From Oceanitalea sp047302425 (GTDB taxonomy: Bacteria; Actinomycetota; Actinomycetes; Actinomycetales; Actinomycetaceae): 64,000 nt of DNA. The position numbers and the translations under genes were made by a program. Shown here piece by piece: positions 1 through 7,149 of this stretch. Position 1 is the first letter of the stretch. Every line of letters begins with the position of its first letter. The stretch covers positions 3,658,001-3,722,000 of the forward strand of contig NZ_CP154855.1 in the NCBI RefSeq assembly GCF_047302425.1, written 5' to 3'. The notes under the pieces are model-generated. The model was not told the DNA's origin, did no database searches, and saw nothing but the letters and a program-made list of their open reading frames with translations.

Positions 1-2
1 TG

Positions 3-605
3 CTCCTCGACCCGGACCTCCGCGTGGACGTCTCCTCGTGGTCGGGGGACGTCGTCGTCAACCAGGCCGTCGGGTGGAGCGAGGGACGGACCGCTGCCCT
101 GGCGCGCCGTCGCCGCCTCACCCGCACCGCCACCGGGGAACCCGCCCTGGAGCAGGAGCCCGTCGTCGAGGTCGCCCTCTCCGCCGCCGGTGGGCTGCTC
201 GCCGAGGTCATGCGCGCGCTGCCCGCCCACGTGAGCGGCGGCGCGCCCACCGACCGGTCCCCGGTGCGGGTGGGCTGGCCGGAGTCGGCAGCCATCGCGC
301 AGGCGCTGCGCTCGGGGCGCGCGGACGTCGCCGCCCACCTGTCCGGGCTTCCTGCCTCCGCGCTCGCCGTCCTCGGCGCCATCTCCACCTCGCTCACCGG
401 TGGGGCGTGCGTGAGCGCGGCGCGGCGGCACGACGACGCGACCCTCGCCTTCCACGGGGTGTGGCTGTGGACCGACGCGGACGTCGTCGAGCTCGTCGAC
501 GCGAGCGCCCACGGCGTCACGCTGCGCCGCACCGACCTCCTGCGGGTGCGCAACGCGCTGCTCACCGCGCTCACCGGCCTGCTCCACGCCGAGGAGGTGC
601 TGTGA
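3..605 (+). CDS. Hypothetical protein, 5' end outside the window
   Basis: The reading frame is open to the left edge, so the true start is probably outside the window; a GTG at 24 is the first internal candidate. I do not recognise a named family. The visible part is soluble-looking, with alternating Val/Ala-rich and Arg-rich stretches and no membrane segment. Its TGA stop overlaps the GTG of the next gene (GTGA), so the two are translationally coupled. Co-location with a hydrolase whose N-terminus is helical and with a small WXG100-like protein makes a chaperone or EspG-like accessory role conceivable, but that is context only. Confidence 0.6.
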   Translation, partial: LLDPDLRVDVSSWSGDVVVNQAVGWSEGRTAALARRRRLTRTATGEPALEQEPVVEVALSAAGGLLAEVMRALPAHVSGGAPTDRSPVRVGWPESAAIAQALRSGRADVAAHLSGLPASALAVLGAISTSLTGGACVSAARRHDDATLAFHGVWLWTDADVVELVDASAHGVTLRRTDLLRVRNALLTALTGLLHAEEVL

Positions 606-2089
606 CCCTCACCGTCACCGGAGGGGCGGGCGGCATCCTCGCGCGCGTCGAGGACATGCGCGCCACCGCCGACGCCCTCGACGCCGCGGGCGACGTCGCC
701 AGGGAGCTCGCGGAGCGGGTGGCCGCCGTCGCGGTCCACCACGCCGTCCTGGCCTCTCAGGTGCTCTCCCCGCTGACGGGGGCACGGGTGCTCGGTGAGG
801 TGGCCGGGGCGCAGCTGCCGCCGGAGGGGCTGGCCTGGCTGGCGCTGGAGTACGAGGCCGCCGCCGCGTTCCTGCGGGGCTCGGCCACCGCCTACGAGGA
901 GACGGACGCCGCCCTGGCACGGCTCGCCGAGCTCGGGGAGACGGTGACCGGCGTCGTCCTCCTCAACGGGGCCGTCCTCACGGCAGCGGGGCTCGGCGTG
1001 ACGTCCGCCGCCCTGGACGCCCTGCCCGACGACGTCGCCGACGCCCTCACGCCCGACGCCTTCGCCGCCTGGCTCGAGGAGGTCGGGGAGCGGCCGGGCG
1101 ACGCCGTCCTCGGCGAGCTCTACGACCACCCGTGGGTCACCGAGTCGATCGTCTCCGGACTGCCGTGGGTGCTCGGTACCGAGGTGCCGCTCGTCCTCAG
1201 CGCGCTCACCCCGTGGACCTTCCCGCCCGTCCCGCTGACCTACGAGCAGGTCGTCGCCGGCGTCGTCGGCGCCGGCGGGCTGCTCGGGCTCCTCGCCGAC
1301 GGCACGCCCGTCGTCACCCCGGCCCCCTCGGTGACCAGCCCCGCCGCCGACAGCCTGGCGTCGCTGTTCGGGAACATCGCGCAGCTGGGCGGCCCGGGCG
1401 GCTCCCAGGTCCGGGTCACCGCCGTGCCCGACGGCGCGGGCGGGCACAGCTGGATCGTCGAGATCCCCGGGACGCAGGACTGGGCACCGGAGTCGGGCAC
1501 CAACCCCTCGAACCTCGCCACCAACCTCCGCCTCATGGCGGGTTACGACACCGCGATGGAGGCGGCCGTGGTCGAGGCCGTGCACCAGGCGATGAGCGAG
1601 CTCGCGGAGCAGCAGGGGGTGCCGCTCGCCGAGCTGCAGTCCCAGCCGGTCACGCTCGCCGGGCACAGCCAGGGCGGCATCGTCGCGGCCGCGCTGGCCG
1701 CGGACCCGGGCACCGGGCTCAACGTCACGCAGATCGTCACCGCCGGCTCCCCGATCGCCGGCATGGACGTCCCGCCCGACGTCGCCGTCCTCAGCATCGA
1801 GCACACCCAGGACCCCGTGCCCCGCCTCGACGGCAGCCCCAACCCCGCGAGCGCGGGCTGGACGACCGTCGTCCGCGACGCCCACGGCGCCCAGGACGTG
1901 GCCGAGGGCGATCCCATCACCGCGCACATGGGCGCCGTCTACGTCGAGACCGCCGCCCTCCTCACCGAGCAGGCCGCCCACGACCCCGCCCTCGCCCGCG
2001 CGCTCGAGGGGCTGGAGGGGCAGTTCGCCCAGGTGCGCTCGGGGCAGGCGCAGGTCTTCCAGTACGACGTCACCCAGGAGCACCGGTGA
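602..2089 (+). CDS. Alpha/beta-hydrolase with helical N-terminal domain
   Basis: A 495-residue protein starting at a GTG that overlaps the previous stop. Residues 1 to about 120 are Ala/Glu-rich and predicted helical, resembling the N-terminal modules of WXG100/LXG-like secreted proteins. The second half carries a serine-hydrolase nucleophile elbow GHSQGG with Ser356, followed by a plausible acid in the QDPVPRLD segment and a His in the AHMGAVY segment, the usual order of a lipase/esterase triad. No classical signal peptide is visible. Export by a type VII-like route would fit the fold order, but no secretion ATPase is in the window. The substrate is unknown. It could also be a cytosolic hydrolase. 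Confidence 0.72.
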   Translation: MTLTVTGGAGGILARVEDMRATADALDAAGDVARELAERVAAVAVHHAVLASQVLSPLTGARVLGEVAGAQLPPEGLAWLALEYEAAAAFLRGSATAYEETDAALARLAELGETVTGVVLLNGAVLTAAGLGVTSAALDALPDDVADALTPDAFAAWLEEVGERPGDAVLGELYDHPWVTESIVSGLPWVLGTEVPLVLSALTPWTFPPVPLTYEQVVAGVVGAGGLLGLLADGTPVVTPAPSVTSPAADSLASLFGNIAQLGGPGGSQVRVTAVPDGAGGHSWIVEIPGTQDWAPESGTNPSNLATNLRLMAGYDTAMEAAVVEAVHQAMSELAEQQGVPLAELQSQPVTLAGHSQGGIVAAALAADPGTGLNVTQIVTAGSPIAGMDVPPDVAVLSIEHTQDPVPRLDGSPNPASAGWTTVVRDAHGAQDVAEGDPITAHMGAVYVETAALLTEQAAHDPALARALEGLEGQFAQVRSGQAQVFQYDVTQEHR

Positions 2090-2532
2090 GGCGGCTGCTG
2101 GCCGCGTGCGCGGTCGGGCTCCTCCTCCTCGGCTGCGCCGAGGGCGCCACGAGCGCCCCCGCCCCGCCCTCCCCCGCCGTCGACCTCGCCGCCGAGAGCG
2201 AGCGGCTCACCACCGAGCTCGGTGCGCTGGACACCGTGTCGACGGCGCAGGCCCAGGTGCGCTCGGGTGCGACGTGGGGGCGGCAGGTCGTCATCGAGGC
2301 GGAGACCTCCAGCACGGACCCGGCCGAGCAGCTGGCGCTGCTCGACAGCCTCGTCCACGCCGGCTGGGACACCGCGGCCTTCGTCCCCACCGACGTCAGC
2401 ACCGTGCTCGGCACACCCGACGGGACCGTCCTCGATGCCCGCGACCTCGGCATGCCCCTCCAGGGGGCACGGCCGGACGCCCTGTACGAGCGCTTCGGAC
2501 CACCCGCCGCCGACCCCGGCTGGCGGCCGTGA
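2086..2532 (+). CDS. Small lipoprotein, unknown function
   Basis: A 148-residue protein starting at a GTG that overlaps the hydrolase stop. The N-terminus has two Arg, a hydrophobic stretch and a lipobox LLGC with Cys17, so it should be lipidated and held on the outer face of the membrane. The mature part is short, acidic and has no motif I recognise. The overlap with the hydrolase gene implies coordinated expression, and the lipoprotein may act on or restrain the hydrolase at the cell surface. That relation is inference. Confidence 0.7.
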   Translation: MRRLLAACAVGLLLLGCAEGATSAPAPPSPAVDLAAESERLTTELGALDTVSTAQAQVRSGATWGRQVVIEAETSSTDPAEQLALLDSLVHAGWDTAAFVPTDVSTVLGTPDGTVLDARDLGMPLQGARPDALYERFGPPAADPGWRP

Positions 2533-2550
2533 GGGACCGGGAGGAGGACC

Positions 2551-3006
2551 GTGGGACTGGCTGAGACCCCCGAGGAGCTGCACGCCCTCGCCGGGCAGAT
2601 GGACGACGTCGCAGGGCAGGTGCGCGAGCTCGGCACCGAGCTGATCGCCCTGCGGGAGACGATCGGCTGGCGCTCGGTCGCGGCGCAGGAGTACGAGGCG
2701 ACGCTCGGGGAGCACGCCGAGGCCACGACCCGCGGCGCGGACCGGGTCGAGGACGTCGCCCTCGCGCTGCGCGAGCACGCGGACGCCGCGGCGCAGACCC
2801 TCGCCGCGATCGAGGCCGCGCGCAGCTTCCTGCTCTCCGCGGCCGAGGACGCCCGTGCCGTGCTCGGCGAGCTGTGGGACGGCGTCGTCGACTCCCCCGT
2901 GGTGGAGGACGCCCGGCGGGTGGTCGAGGTCGCCGCCGGCGCACCCGCCTCCGCCGTCGACCTCGGCTGGCTGGACCGCGCCCGCCAGGCCGGCTGGCCG
3001 GGCTGA
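2551..3006 (+). CDS. Small helical WXG100-like protein
   Basis: A 151-residue, Ala/Glu/Leu-rich protein predicted to be nearly all helical. GTG start with a strong Shine-Dalgarno (GGGAGGAGG) about 6 bases upstream. A Gly-Trp pair (TIGWRS) near residue 39 sits in the helical hairpin, as in WXG100/ESAT-6-like proteins, but the length exceeds the usual 100 residues and the canonical C-terminal YxxxD/E export signal is not obvious. It follows the lipoprotein by 18 bases and ends just before the convergent DDAH gene. Assignment to the WXG100 superfamily is tentative. Confidence 0.65.
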   Translation: MGLAETPEELHALAGQMDDVAGQVRELGTELIALRETIGWRSVAAQEYEATLGEHAEATTRGADRVEDVALALREHADAAAQTLAAIEAARSFLLSAAEDARAVLGELWDGVVDSPVVEDARRVVEVAAGAPASAVDLGWLDRARQAGWPG

Positions 3007-3019
3007 CGGGCGCGGACGG

Positions 3020-3838
3020 CTACTGAGCCGCGCGGATCTCCAGCGTGCAGCACTTGGCCCCGCCGCCGCCCTTGAGCAGCTCGGAGGTGTCGATGCCGAT
3101 GGGCTCGAAGCCCCGCTCGGCGAGCGCCGCGGCCAGGTCGGCGGCGCGCGGGTTGTGGATGACGTGGCGGCCGTCGCTCACCCCGTTGAGCCCGAGGACG
3201 ACGGCGTCGGCCTCGGTGGCGATGACGGCGTCGGGGAAGAGCCGCTCGAGCACCCGGCGGCTGCCCTCGCTGAAGGCCTGCGGGTAGTAGGCGATCTCCG
3301 TGTCGGACAGCACCATGAGCGCGGTGTCGAGGTGGTAGAACCGCGGGTCGACGAGCTGGAGGGTGATGACCGGCTTGCCGATGACCTCCTGCAGCTCGGT
3401 GTGCGAGGCGGTGGAGGTGCGGAAGCCGGTGCCGGCGAGCACGTAGTTCCCCACGGTGAGGATGTCGCCCTCACCCTCGTTGGTCTCGGTGGCCTCGTGC
3501 ACGCGGTAGCCCCGGTCGGCGAACCACTGCGCGTAGGCGGGCCCCTCGGGCATGCGCTGGGGGTAGGTGAACTTCGCGGTGTACATGACGCCGTCGCTCA
3601 CGAGGCCGCCGTTGGCGGCGTAGACCATGTCCGGCAGTCCCTCGATCGGGTCGATGAGCTCGATGCGGTGGCCGAGCCGGACATAGGTGTCGTGGAGCTC
3701 CTGCCACTGCGCGACCGCCAGGTCCGTGTCGGTCGGCACGGTGGGGTGCATCCACGGGTTGATCTCGTAGCTCACGGTGAAGTACGTCGGCCGGCACATG
3801 AGGAAGTGCCGAGGCGTCGCGTGGCGGGTTGGCCGCAC
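3020..3838 (-). CDS. ddaH: Dimethylarginine dimethylaminohydrolase (DDAH) family
   Basis: A 272-residue guanidino-group hydrolase of the amidinotransferase superfamily, predicted to convert methylated arginines (or a related guanidino compound) to citrulline-type products in the cytoplasm. Seen: the substrate motif DMVYAANGG, the FYHLDT motif with the catalytic-region His, an SDGRHVIHNP segment, and a C-terminal GGGGAKCCTLE with the nucleophilic Cys (263/264). GTG start at 3838 with SD-like GAAAGGGG upstream. In many actinobacteria this gene accompanies ornithine aminotransferase; none is adjacent here. Arginine deiminase is unlikely given the short length. The 29-base inverted repeat just upstream may be its operator or the terminator of the Usp gene. 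Confidence 0.88.
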   Translation of the reverse strand: MRPTRHATPRHFLMCRPTYFTVSYEINPWMHPTVPTDTDLAVAQWQELHDTYVRLGHRIELIDPIEGLPDMVYAANGGLVSDGVMYTAKFTYPQRMPEGPAYAQWFADRGYRVHEATETNEGEGDILTVGNYVLAGTGFRTSTASHTELQEVIGKPVITLQLVDPRFYHLDTALMVLSDTEIAYYPQAFSEGSRRVLERLFPDAVIATEADAVVLGLNGVSDGRHVIHNPRAADLAAALAERGFEPIGIDTSELLKGGGGAKCCTLEIRAAQ

Positions 3839-3855
3839 GGCAGCCCCTTTCGTCT

Positions 3856-3884
3856 CGGGTGTGCCTAGAGCCTAGGCACACCCG
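3856..3884. repeat. Perfect 13-bp inverted repeat, 3-nt loop
   Basis: Arms at 3856-3868 and 3872-3884 are exact reverse complements (CGGGTGTGCCTAG) around AGC. It lies between the Usp stop (3923) and the DDAH start (3838), both on the - strand. There is no T-tract after it. It may be a U-less actinobacterial terminator of the Usp gene or an operator of the DDAH promoter; the sequence alone does not decide. Confidence 0.7.
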
Positions 3885-3922
3885 GGCGCAGCGGCGGACG
3901 TGGGCGCGTGAGCCTCGACACG

Positions 3923-4852
3923 TCAGCGGCGGCGCCACGGGACGTCGGTGGGGCTCGCCTCCTCGCGCACGGAGCGGGCGGGGACGACCATGACGGGGCA
4001 GACGGCGTGGTGGAGCACGGCCTGGCTGGTCGAGCCCATGAGCAGGCCCGCGAAGCCGCCGCGGCCGCGGGAGCCGACGACGACGAGGTCGACCGCCGTC
4101 GAGAACTCGGCGAGGAGGGCGGCGGCATTCCCGTCGAGGGCGTGCTGGCTGATGCGCACCTCGCGCCCCTCCACGGCCCGCTCGACGGCGACGTTGAGAC
4201 CGACCTTGACGTCGGCGAGGACGTCGTCGCGGTCGACGGCGGCGGGCAGCCAGGCGAGGGAGCCGGAGCCGCCACCGATCGGGACGGCGGCGACGGCGGT
4301 GAGGTGGGCGTCCCACAGCACGGCCTCGTCCACCGCGCGGCGCAGCGCGATGGTGGCCGACTCGGAGCCGTCCACCCCGACGACCATGCGGCGCACGGGG
4401 GTGAAGCCGGGCTGGCCCTCCGGGGTGCGGGGCACGACGACGGTGGGGCAGTGGGCGTGGGCGGGCAGGGAGGAGGAGACGTTGCCGAGGAGGCGGTCGG
4501 CGAAGCCGCCGCCGCCGCGGGTGCCGACGACGGCGAGCCCGGCCTGGCGGGAGAGCTCGACGAGCACACCGGTCGGGTCCCCGAGCTCGAGGGCGGAGGT
4601 GACCTCGATGTCCTCGCCCACCCGCAGGACGGCCTCGTCGAGGACGGCCTGCGCACCTGCCTGGATGGCGGAGTCGTCGACGGCCGCGAAGCCGCCGTCG
4701 AGCGAGGCGACCGTGAAGGCGGGAACCGCGTAGGCGCACACGACGTGCAGGCGCCAGCCGAGGCGGCGCGCCTCGGCCGCTGCCCAGTCGAGCGCGGCCG
4801 TGCTCGTCTCCGAGCCGTCCACACCGACGATGACGACGTTCTCGCGGGGCAT
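3923..4852 (-). CDS. Tandem universal stress protein (UspA x2)
   Basis: A 309-residue protein with two UspA domains, about residues 4-145 and 155-300. Each begins with a strand ending in VGVDGS and has the ATP-binding G-x2-G-x9-G-S/T type loop (VVGTRGGGGFADRLLGNVSSS in pieces; VVGSRGRGGFAGLLMGSTS in the second). Such tandem proteins are typical of actinobacteria, bind ATP and are induced in hypoxia or stationary phase. I chose ATG 4852 because GGAGGG lies 5 bases upstream; the frame continues further upstream without a comparable ribosome site. It appears monocistronic. Confidence 0.9.
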   Translation of the reverse strand: MPRENVVIVGVDGSETSTAALDWAAAEARRLGWRLHVVCAYAVPAFTVASLDGGFAAVDDSAIQAGAQAVLDEAVLRVGEDIEVTSALELGDPTGVLVELSRQAGLAVVGTRGGGGFADRLLGNVSSSLPAHAHCPTVVVPRTPEGQPGFTPVRRMVVGVDGSESATIALRRAVDEAVLWDAHLTAVAAVPIGGGSGSLAWLPAAVDRDDVLADVKVGLNVAVERAVEGREVRISQHALDGNAAALLAEFSTAVDLVVVGSRGRGGFAGLLMGSTSQAVLHHAVCPVMVVPARSVREEASPTDVPWRRR

Positions 4853-4929
4853 GTCACCCTCCAGGTCGGGAGCCGTTGCCCCCATTGTGCTCCCTCGCGC
4901 GCGGCGTGGCGGCACTTCGGGGCGGGACG

Positions 4930-4966
4930 CGGACGGGCCCGCACCGACTCGGTGCGGGCCCGTCCG
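4930..4966 (-). terminator. Perfect 18-bp hairpin after NlpC/P60 gene
   Basis: Arms 4930-4947 and 4949-4966 are exact reverse complements with a single-base loop, starting 17 bases past the NlpC/P60 stop. No T-run follows, as is usual for actinobacterial intrinsic terminators. Confidence 0.8.
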
Positions 4967-4982
4967 ACGAGCGTTGCTGGGC

Positions 4983-5825
4983 TCAGCCCACCCGGATGAA
5001 GGTGGGGGTGCCACGGCCGACGTCCGAGATCGGACCGGCCTGCAGGGGCTTGGAGGGGTTGCGGGCCGCGATGTGCTGGCCGTCGCCCAGGTAGATGCCG
5101 ACGTGACCGGGCCACCACACGAGGTCACCGGCCTGCGCCTCGGCGGCGGACACGACGGTGCCGGCGCCGGCCTGGGCGCTCGAGCTGCGCGGGATGCTGA
5201 TGCCCGCCTGCTGGAAGACGTACCAGGTGAAGCCGGAGCAGTCGAAGCCGGCCGGGCTGGCGCCGCCCCAGACGTAGGGGGTGCCGACGTAGCGGAAGGC
5301 GATGTCGACGATGGCGTTGCCGGAGGCGGCCGGCGCGGGGGCGACGGCGGTCTCGCCGGCGACGGCGGCGGGCGCGCCGCTGCGGGAGGCGGTCTCGGTG
5401 GTGCGCGCGGCGGCCAGGGCCTGCGCCTCGGCGGCGGCAGCAGCCTCCTGCGCGGCAGCCTCCTCGGCGATGTGCTCGGCGATCGGGTCGCTGTCCTCGG
5501 TGACCGTCGTCTTCGGCGGGGTCGCGTCGACGGCGAGGTCGGCGACGGCGAAGTCGACGTGGGCGGGCACGGACACGGTCGGGCTGACCGTGAGCGCGGT
5601 GCGCGCCTGGCTCGACAGCGCGGAGACGTCGACCTGCGGGAGGGAGGAGCCCTCCGGCGCGGCGACGGCGCTGCTGGCGGCCATGGTCAGGGCCAGACCC
5701 GAGGACGCGGCGACGAGCATGCCACGGCGAGCGGCGGGGCCGGCGACGGCCTGACCGAGTGCGGTCAGGGGGGTGGTGGGGCGGCACGCTGCGCGGTGGC
5801 GCGCCCCGGGCGTGGTGACGGTCAC
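4983..5825 (-). CDS. Secreted NlpC/P60 peptidoglycan endopeptidase
   Basis: A 280-residue exported cell-wall hydrolase. An Arg-rich N-terminus is followed by a hydrophobic segment (about 36-56) ending in AVAA, a signal peptide. A linker rich in Ala/Glu (residues 115-142) precedes the NlpC/P60 domain (about 168-280), which shows catalytic Cys196 in FDCSGF, His241 in GHVGIY and the third polar residue His251 in QHIAARN. The family cleaves D-Glu-diamino acid bonds in stem peptides. GTG start with AGGAGAGG six bases upstream. A c-di-AMP riboswitch precedes it, so synthesis should fall when c-di-AMP is high. Resembles RipA/Rpf-regulon hydrolases of actinobacteria. Confidence 0.92.
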   Translation of the reverse strand: MTVTTPGARHRAACRPTTPLTALGQAVAGPAARRGMLVAASSGLALTMAASSAVAAPEGSSLPQVDVSALSSQARTALTVSPTVSVPAHVDFAVADLAVDATPPKTTVTEDSDPIAEHIAEEAAAQEAAAAAEAQALAAARTTETASRSGAPAAVAGETAVAPAPAASGNAIVDIAFRYVGTPYVWGGASPAGFDCSGFTWYVFQQAGISIPRSSSAQAGAGTVVSAAEAQAGDLVWWPGHVGIYLGDGQHIAARNPSKPLQAGPISDVGRGTPTFIRVG

Positions 5826-5841
5826 GAAGAGCCTCTCCTGT

Positions 5842-6012
5842 GTTGCCGACGAGGTGAGCTGTCGGGTTCGGGTGGGAGATCACCCGGCCCGTCCTTGCGG
5901 ACGGGCTTCACCCCTAGGGGCCGACCGGAGCCGACCGCCACTACCTGGTTCCCCCGCCCCTGCCGACGGTCGTTCTCAAGGGACCACGGGCGGCGGCAGG
6001 GTTGGGCTCCGT
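5842..6012 (-). ncRNA. Cyclic di-AMP riboswitch (ydaO/yuaA type)
   Basis: Read on the - strand, the leader of the NlpC/P60 gene contains the hallmark 3' block GAACCCGACAGCTCACCTCG followed by TCGGC (about 5847-5872), a GGGTGAAGCCCGTC block, a GGGGGAACCAGGTAG block and a 5' segment pairing with the 3' end. Order and spacing fit the ydaO aptamer, about 170 nt. Known examples in actinobacteria sit before cell-wall hydrolase and rpf genes and switch expression off when c-di-AMP binds. Boundaries are approximate; I have not folded it computationally. Confidence 0.85.
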
Positions 6013-6051
6013 CCATGGGCTTCTCACTGGAGGGCGTGAGCAGCGAGTGGG

Positions 6052-6081
6052 ACACTACCCGAGCGCCTCACCAATTGTCAC
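6052..6081 (-). promoter_or_regulatory. Putative promoter of riboswitch/NlpC transcript
   Basis: On the - strand GTGACA (6076-6081) and TAGTGT (6052-6057) are separated by 18 bases, giving a start near 6045 and a leader of about 220 nt that contains the whole riboswitch. The sequence CGTAACCGGAACGTGACA around the -35 could also bind a regulator. Confidence 0.5.
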
Positions 6082-6098
6082 GTTCCGGTTACGACGAT

Positions 6099-6123
6099 GT
6101 GTGTCACATGGCCCGGGACACAC
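6099..6123 (-). terminator. Weak hairpin after the DtxR gene
   Basis: GTGTGTC (6099-6105) and GACACAC (6117-6123) form a 7-bp stem with an 11-base loop, 37 bases beyond the regulator stop. It could end the regulator transcript before the NlpC promoter, or be a protein-binding site. Confidence 0.35.
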
Positions 6124-6159
6124 CTGTGGGGCGGTCAGAACCGCATGATTCCGGGCTTC

Positions 6160-6846
6160 TCAAGCGTCGACGAAGAGGTGGCGCGTGACGTCCTCGGCGA
6201 CGTCGAGGACGAGCTCGGAGCCCTCGGCCTGCAGGGAGACGAAGCCGGCGCCGCGCTGGACGCTCAGCCGCGCCCCGGGGCGCACCCCGGCCTCGGAGAA
6301 GCGGGAGAGCAGCTCGACGTCCACCTGGAGGGGCTCCCCGATGCGGCGCAGCACGACGTCCACGCTCGCGGGGCCGACGGTAGCGGCGAGGGCCTGCAGC
6401 GGCGGGTCGACGGGTGCCAGGCCGTGCTCGCCGAGCTGGGCGAGCCCGGGGATGGGGTTGCCGTAGGGGTCGTGGTGCGGGTGGTCGAGCAGGGCGACGA
6501 GCCGGTGCTCGACCTGCTCGCTCATCACGTGCTCCCAGCGGCACGCCTCCTCGTGGACGTACTCCCAGTCCAGCCCGATGACGTCGGTGAGCAGCCGCTC
6601 GGCGAGGCGGTGCTTGCGCATGACCTGGGTGGCGCGCTCGTGGCCGAGGTCGGACAGGCGGATGCGCCGGGCCTCCTCGAGGTGGAGCAGCCCGTCGCGC
6701 TCCATGCGGGCCACCGTCTGCGACACCGTCGGTCCGGAGTGGCCGAGGCGCTCGGCGATGCGCGCCCGCATGGGCACCACGCCCTCCTCCTCCAGCTCGT
6801 AGACCGTCTTGAGGTACATCTCGGTGGTGTCGATCAGGTCACTCAT
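6160..6846 (-). CDS. ideR: Iron-dependent repressor, DtxR/IdeR family
   Basis: A 228-residue cytoplasmic transcription factor. Winged-helix DNA-binding domain at residues 1-73 (SGPTVSQTVARMERDGL recognition region), dimerisation/metal domain 74-140, and a C-terminal SH3-like/FeoA domain about 150-225. Every metal ligand of Corynebacterium DtxR is present at the same number: Met10, Cys102, Glu105, His106 (primary site) and His79, Glu83, His98 (ancillary site). This favours Fe(II) sensing over the MntR type, which lacks this Cys. ATG start with GAGGAGAT upstream. It should repress iron-uptake genes when iron is plentiful; no siderophore genes are adjacent, though heme oxygenase lies at 25322. 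Confidence 0.92.
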   Translation of the reverse strand: MSDLIDTTEMYLKTVYELEEEGVVPMRARIAERLGHSGPTVSQTVARMERDGLLHLEEARRIRLSDLGHERATQVMRKHRLAERLLTDVIGLDWEYVHEEACRWEHVMSEQVEHRLVALLDHPHHDPYGNPIPGLAQLGEHGLAPVDPPLQALAATVGPASVDVVLRRIGEPLQVDVELLSRFSEAGVRPGARLSVQRGAGFVSLQAEGSELVLDVAEDVTRHLFVDA

Positions 6847-6988
6847 GCGTTGCTGCCCATCTCCTCGCTCCTGCCCCCGAGGATAGGCCGAGCCACTGAC
6901 CGGCGTGGGCGATCCCGGAGCCGTCCCTCGTCCGCGTGCTGATCGGCACAGTCTCAGTCGCGCGGCCCTGTGGGACGATGGGAGGACC

Positions 6989-7057
6989 ATGACCGACGTC
7001 GCCCCCGCCTCCGCGGCGTGCCGCGCGTCCCTCGTGTGTTGTCCGTCCTGCTCCTGA
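6989..7057 (+). CDS. Cysteine-rich leader peptide (22 codons)
   Basis: ATG at 6989 is preceded five bases earlier by an excellent ribosome site (GGAGGACC) and opens a 22-codon frame ending TGA at 7055-7057. Its second half reads CRASLVCCPSCS: four Cys in twelve residues, two of them adjacent. It lies 92 bases before the start of an oligopeptide-type ABC operon. Actinobacteria are known to use short cysteine-tract upstream frames to attenuate sulfur-acquisition operons, with ribosome stalling at Cys codons relieving the block. The peptide itself probably has no function. Downstream mutually exclusive stems support attenuation. Confidence 0.6.
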   Translation: MTDVAPASAACRASLVCCPSCS

Positions 7058-7072
7058 GCCGAACCACCCCTC

Positions 7073-7125
7073 GGCCCGGAGCGTCGGCGACGTGAGTCCG
7101 GCCGTGGCCGGTGACACACGCCGAT
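7073..7125 (+). promoter_or_regulatory. Alternative RNA stems (putative attenuator)
   Basis: Two stems compete for the same bases. Stem 1 pairs GGCC-c-GGA (7073-7080) with TCCGGCC (7097-7103). Stem 2 is the tight hairpin CCGGCC-GT-GGCCGG (7098-7111), enclosed by TCGGCG (7084-7089) and CGCCGA (7119-7124). The leader peptide stop is only 16 bases before stem 1, so a stalled ribosome could choose between them. Confidence 0.45.
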
Positions 7126-7149
7126 CCGGGCCACGACGAAAGGTCCTCC

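Noticed and set aside
1132..2085. Upstream extension of the lipoprotein reading frame
   Set aside because: The frame is open but Arg/Pro-rich and overlaps the hydrolase; the GTG at 2086 directly precedes a textbook lipoprotein signal.
6099..6123. CRP-type operator (TGTGTCACA-like)
   Set aside because: The half-sites do not fit TGTGA-N6-TCACA spacing; a weak hairpin is the simpler reading.
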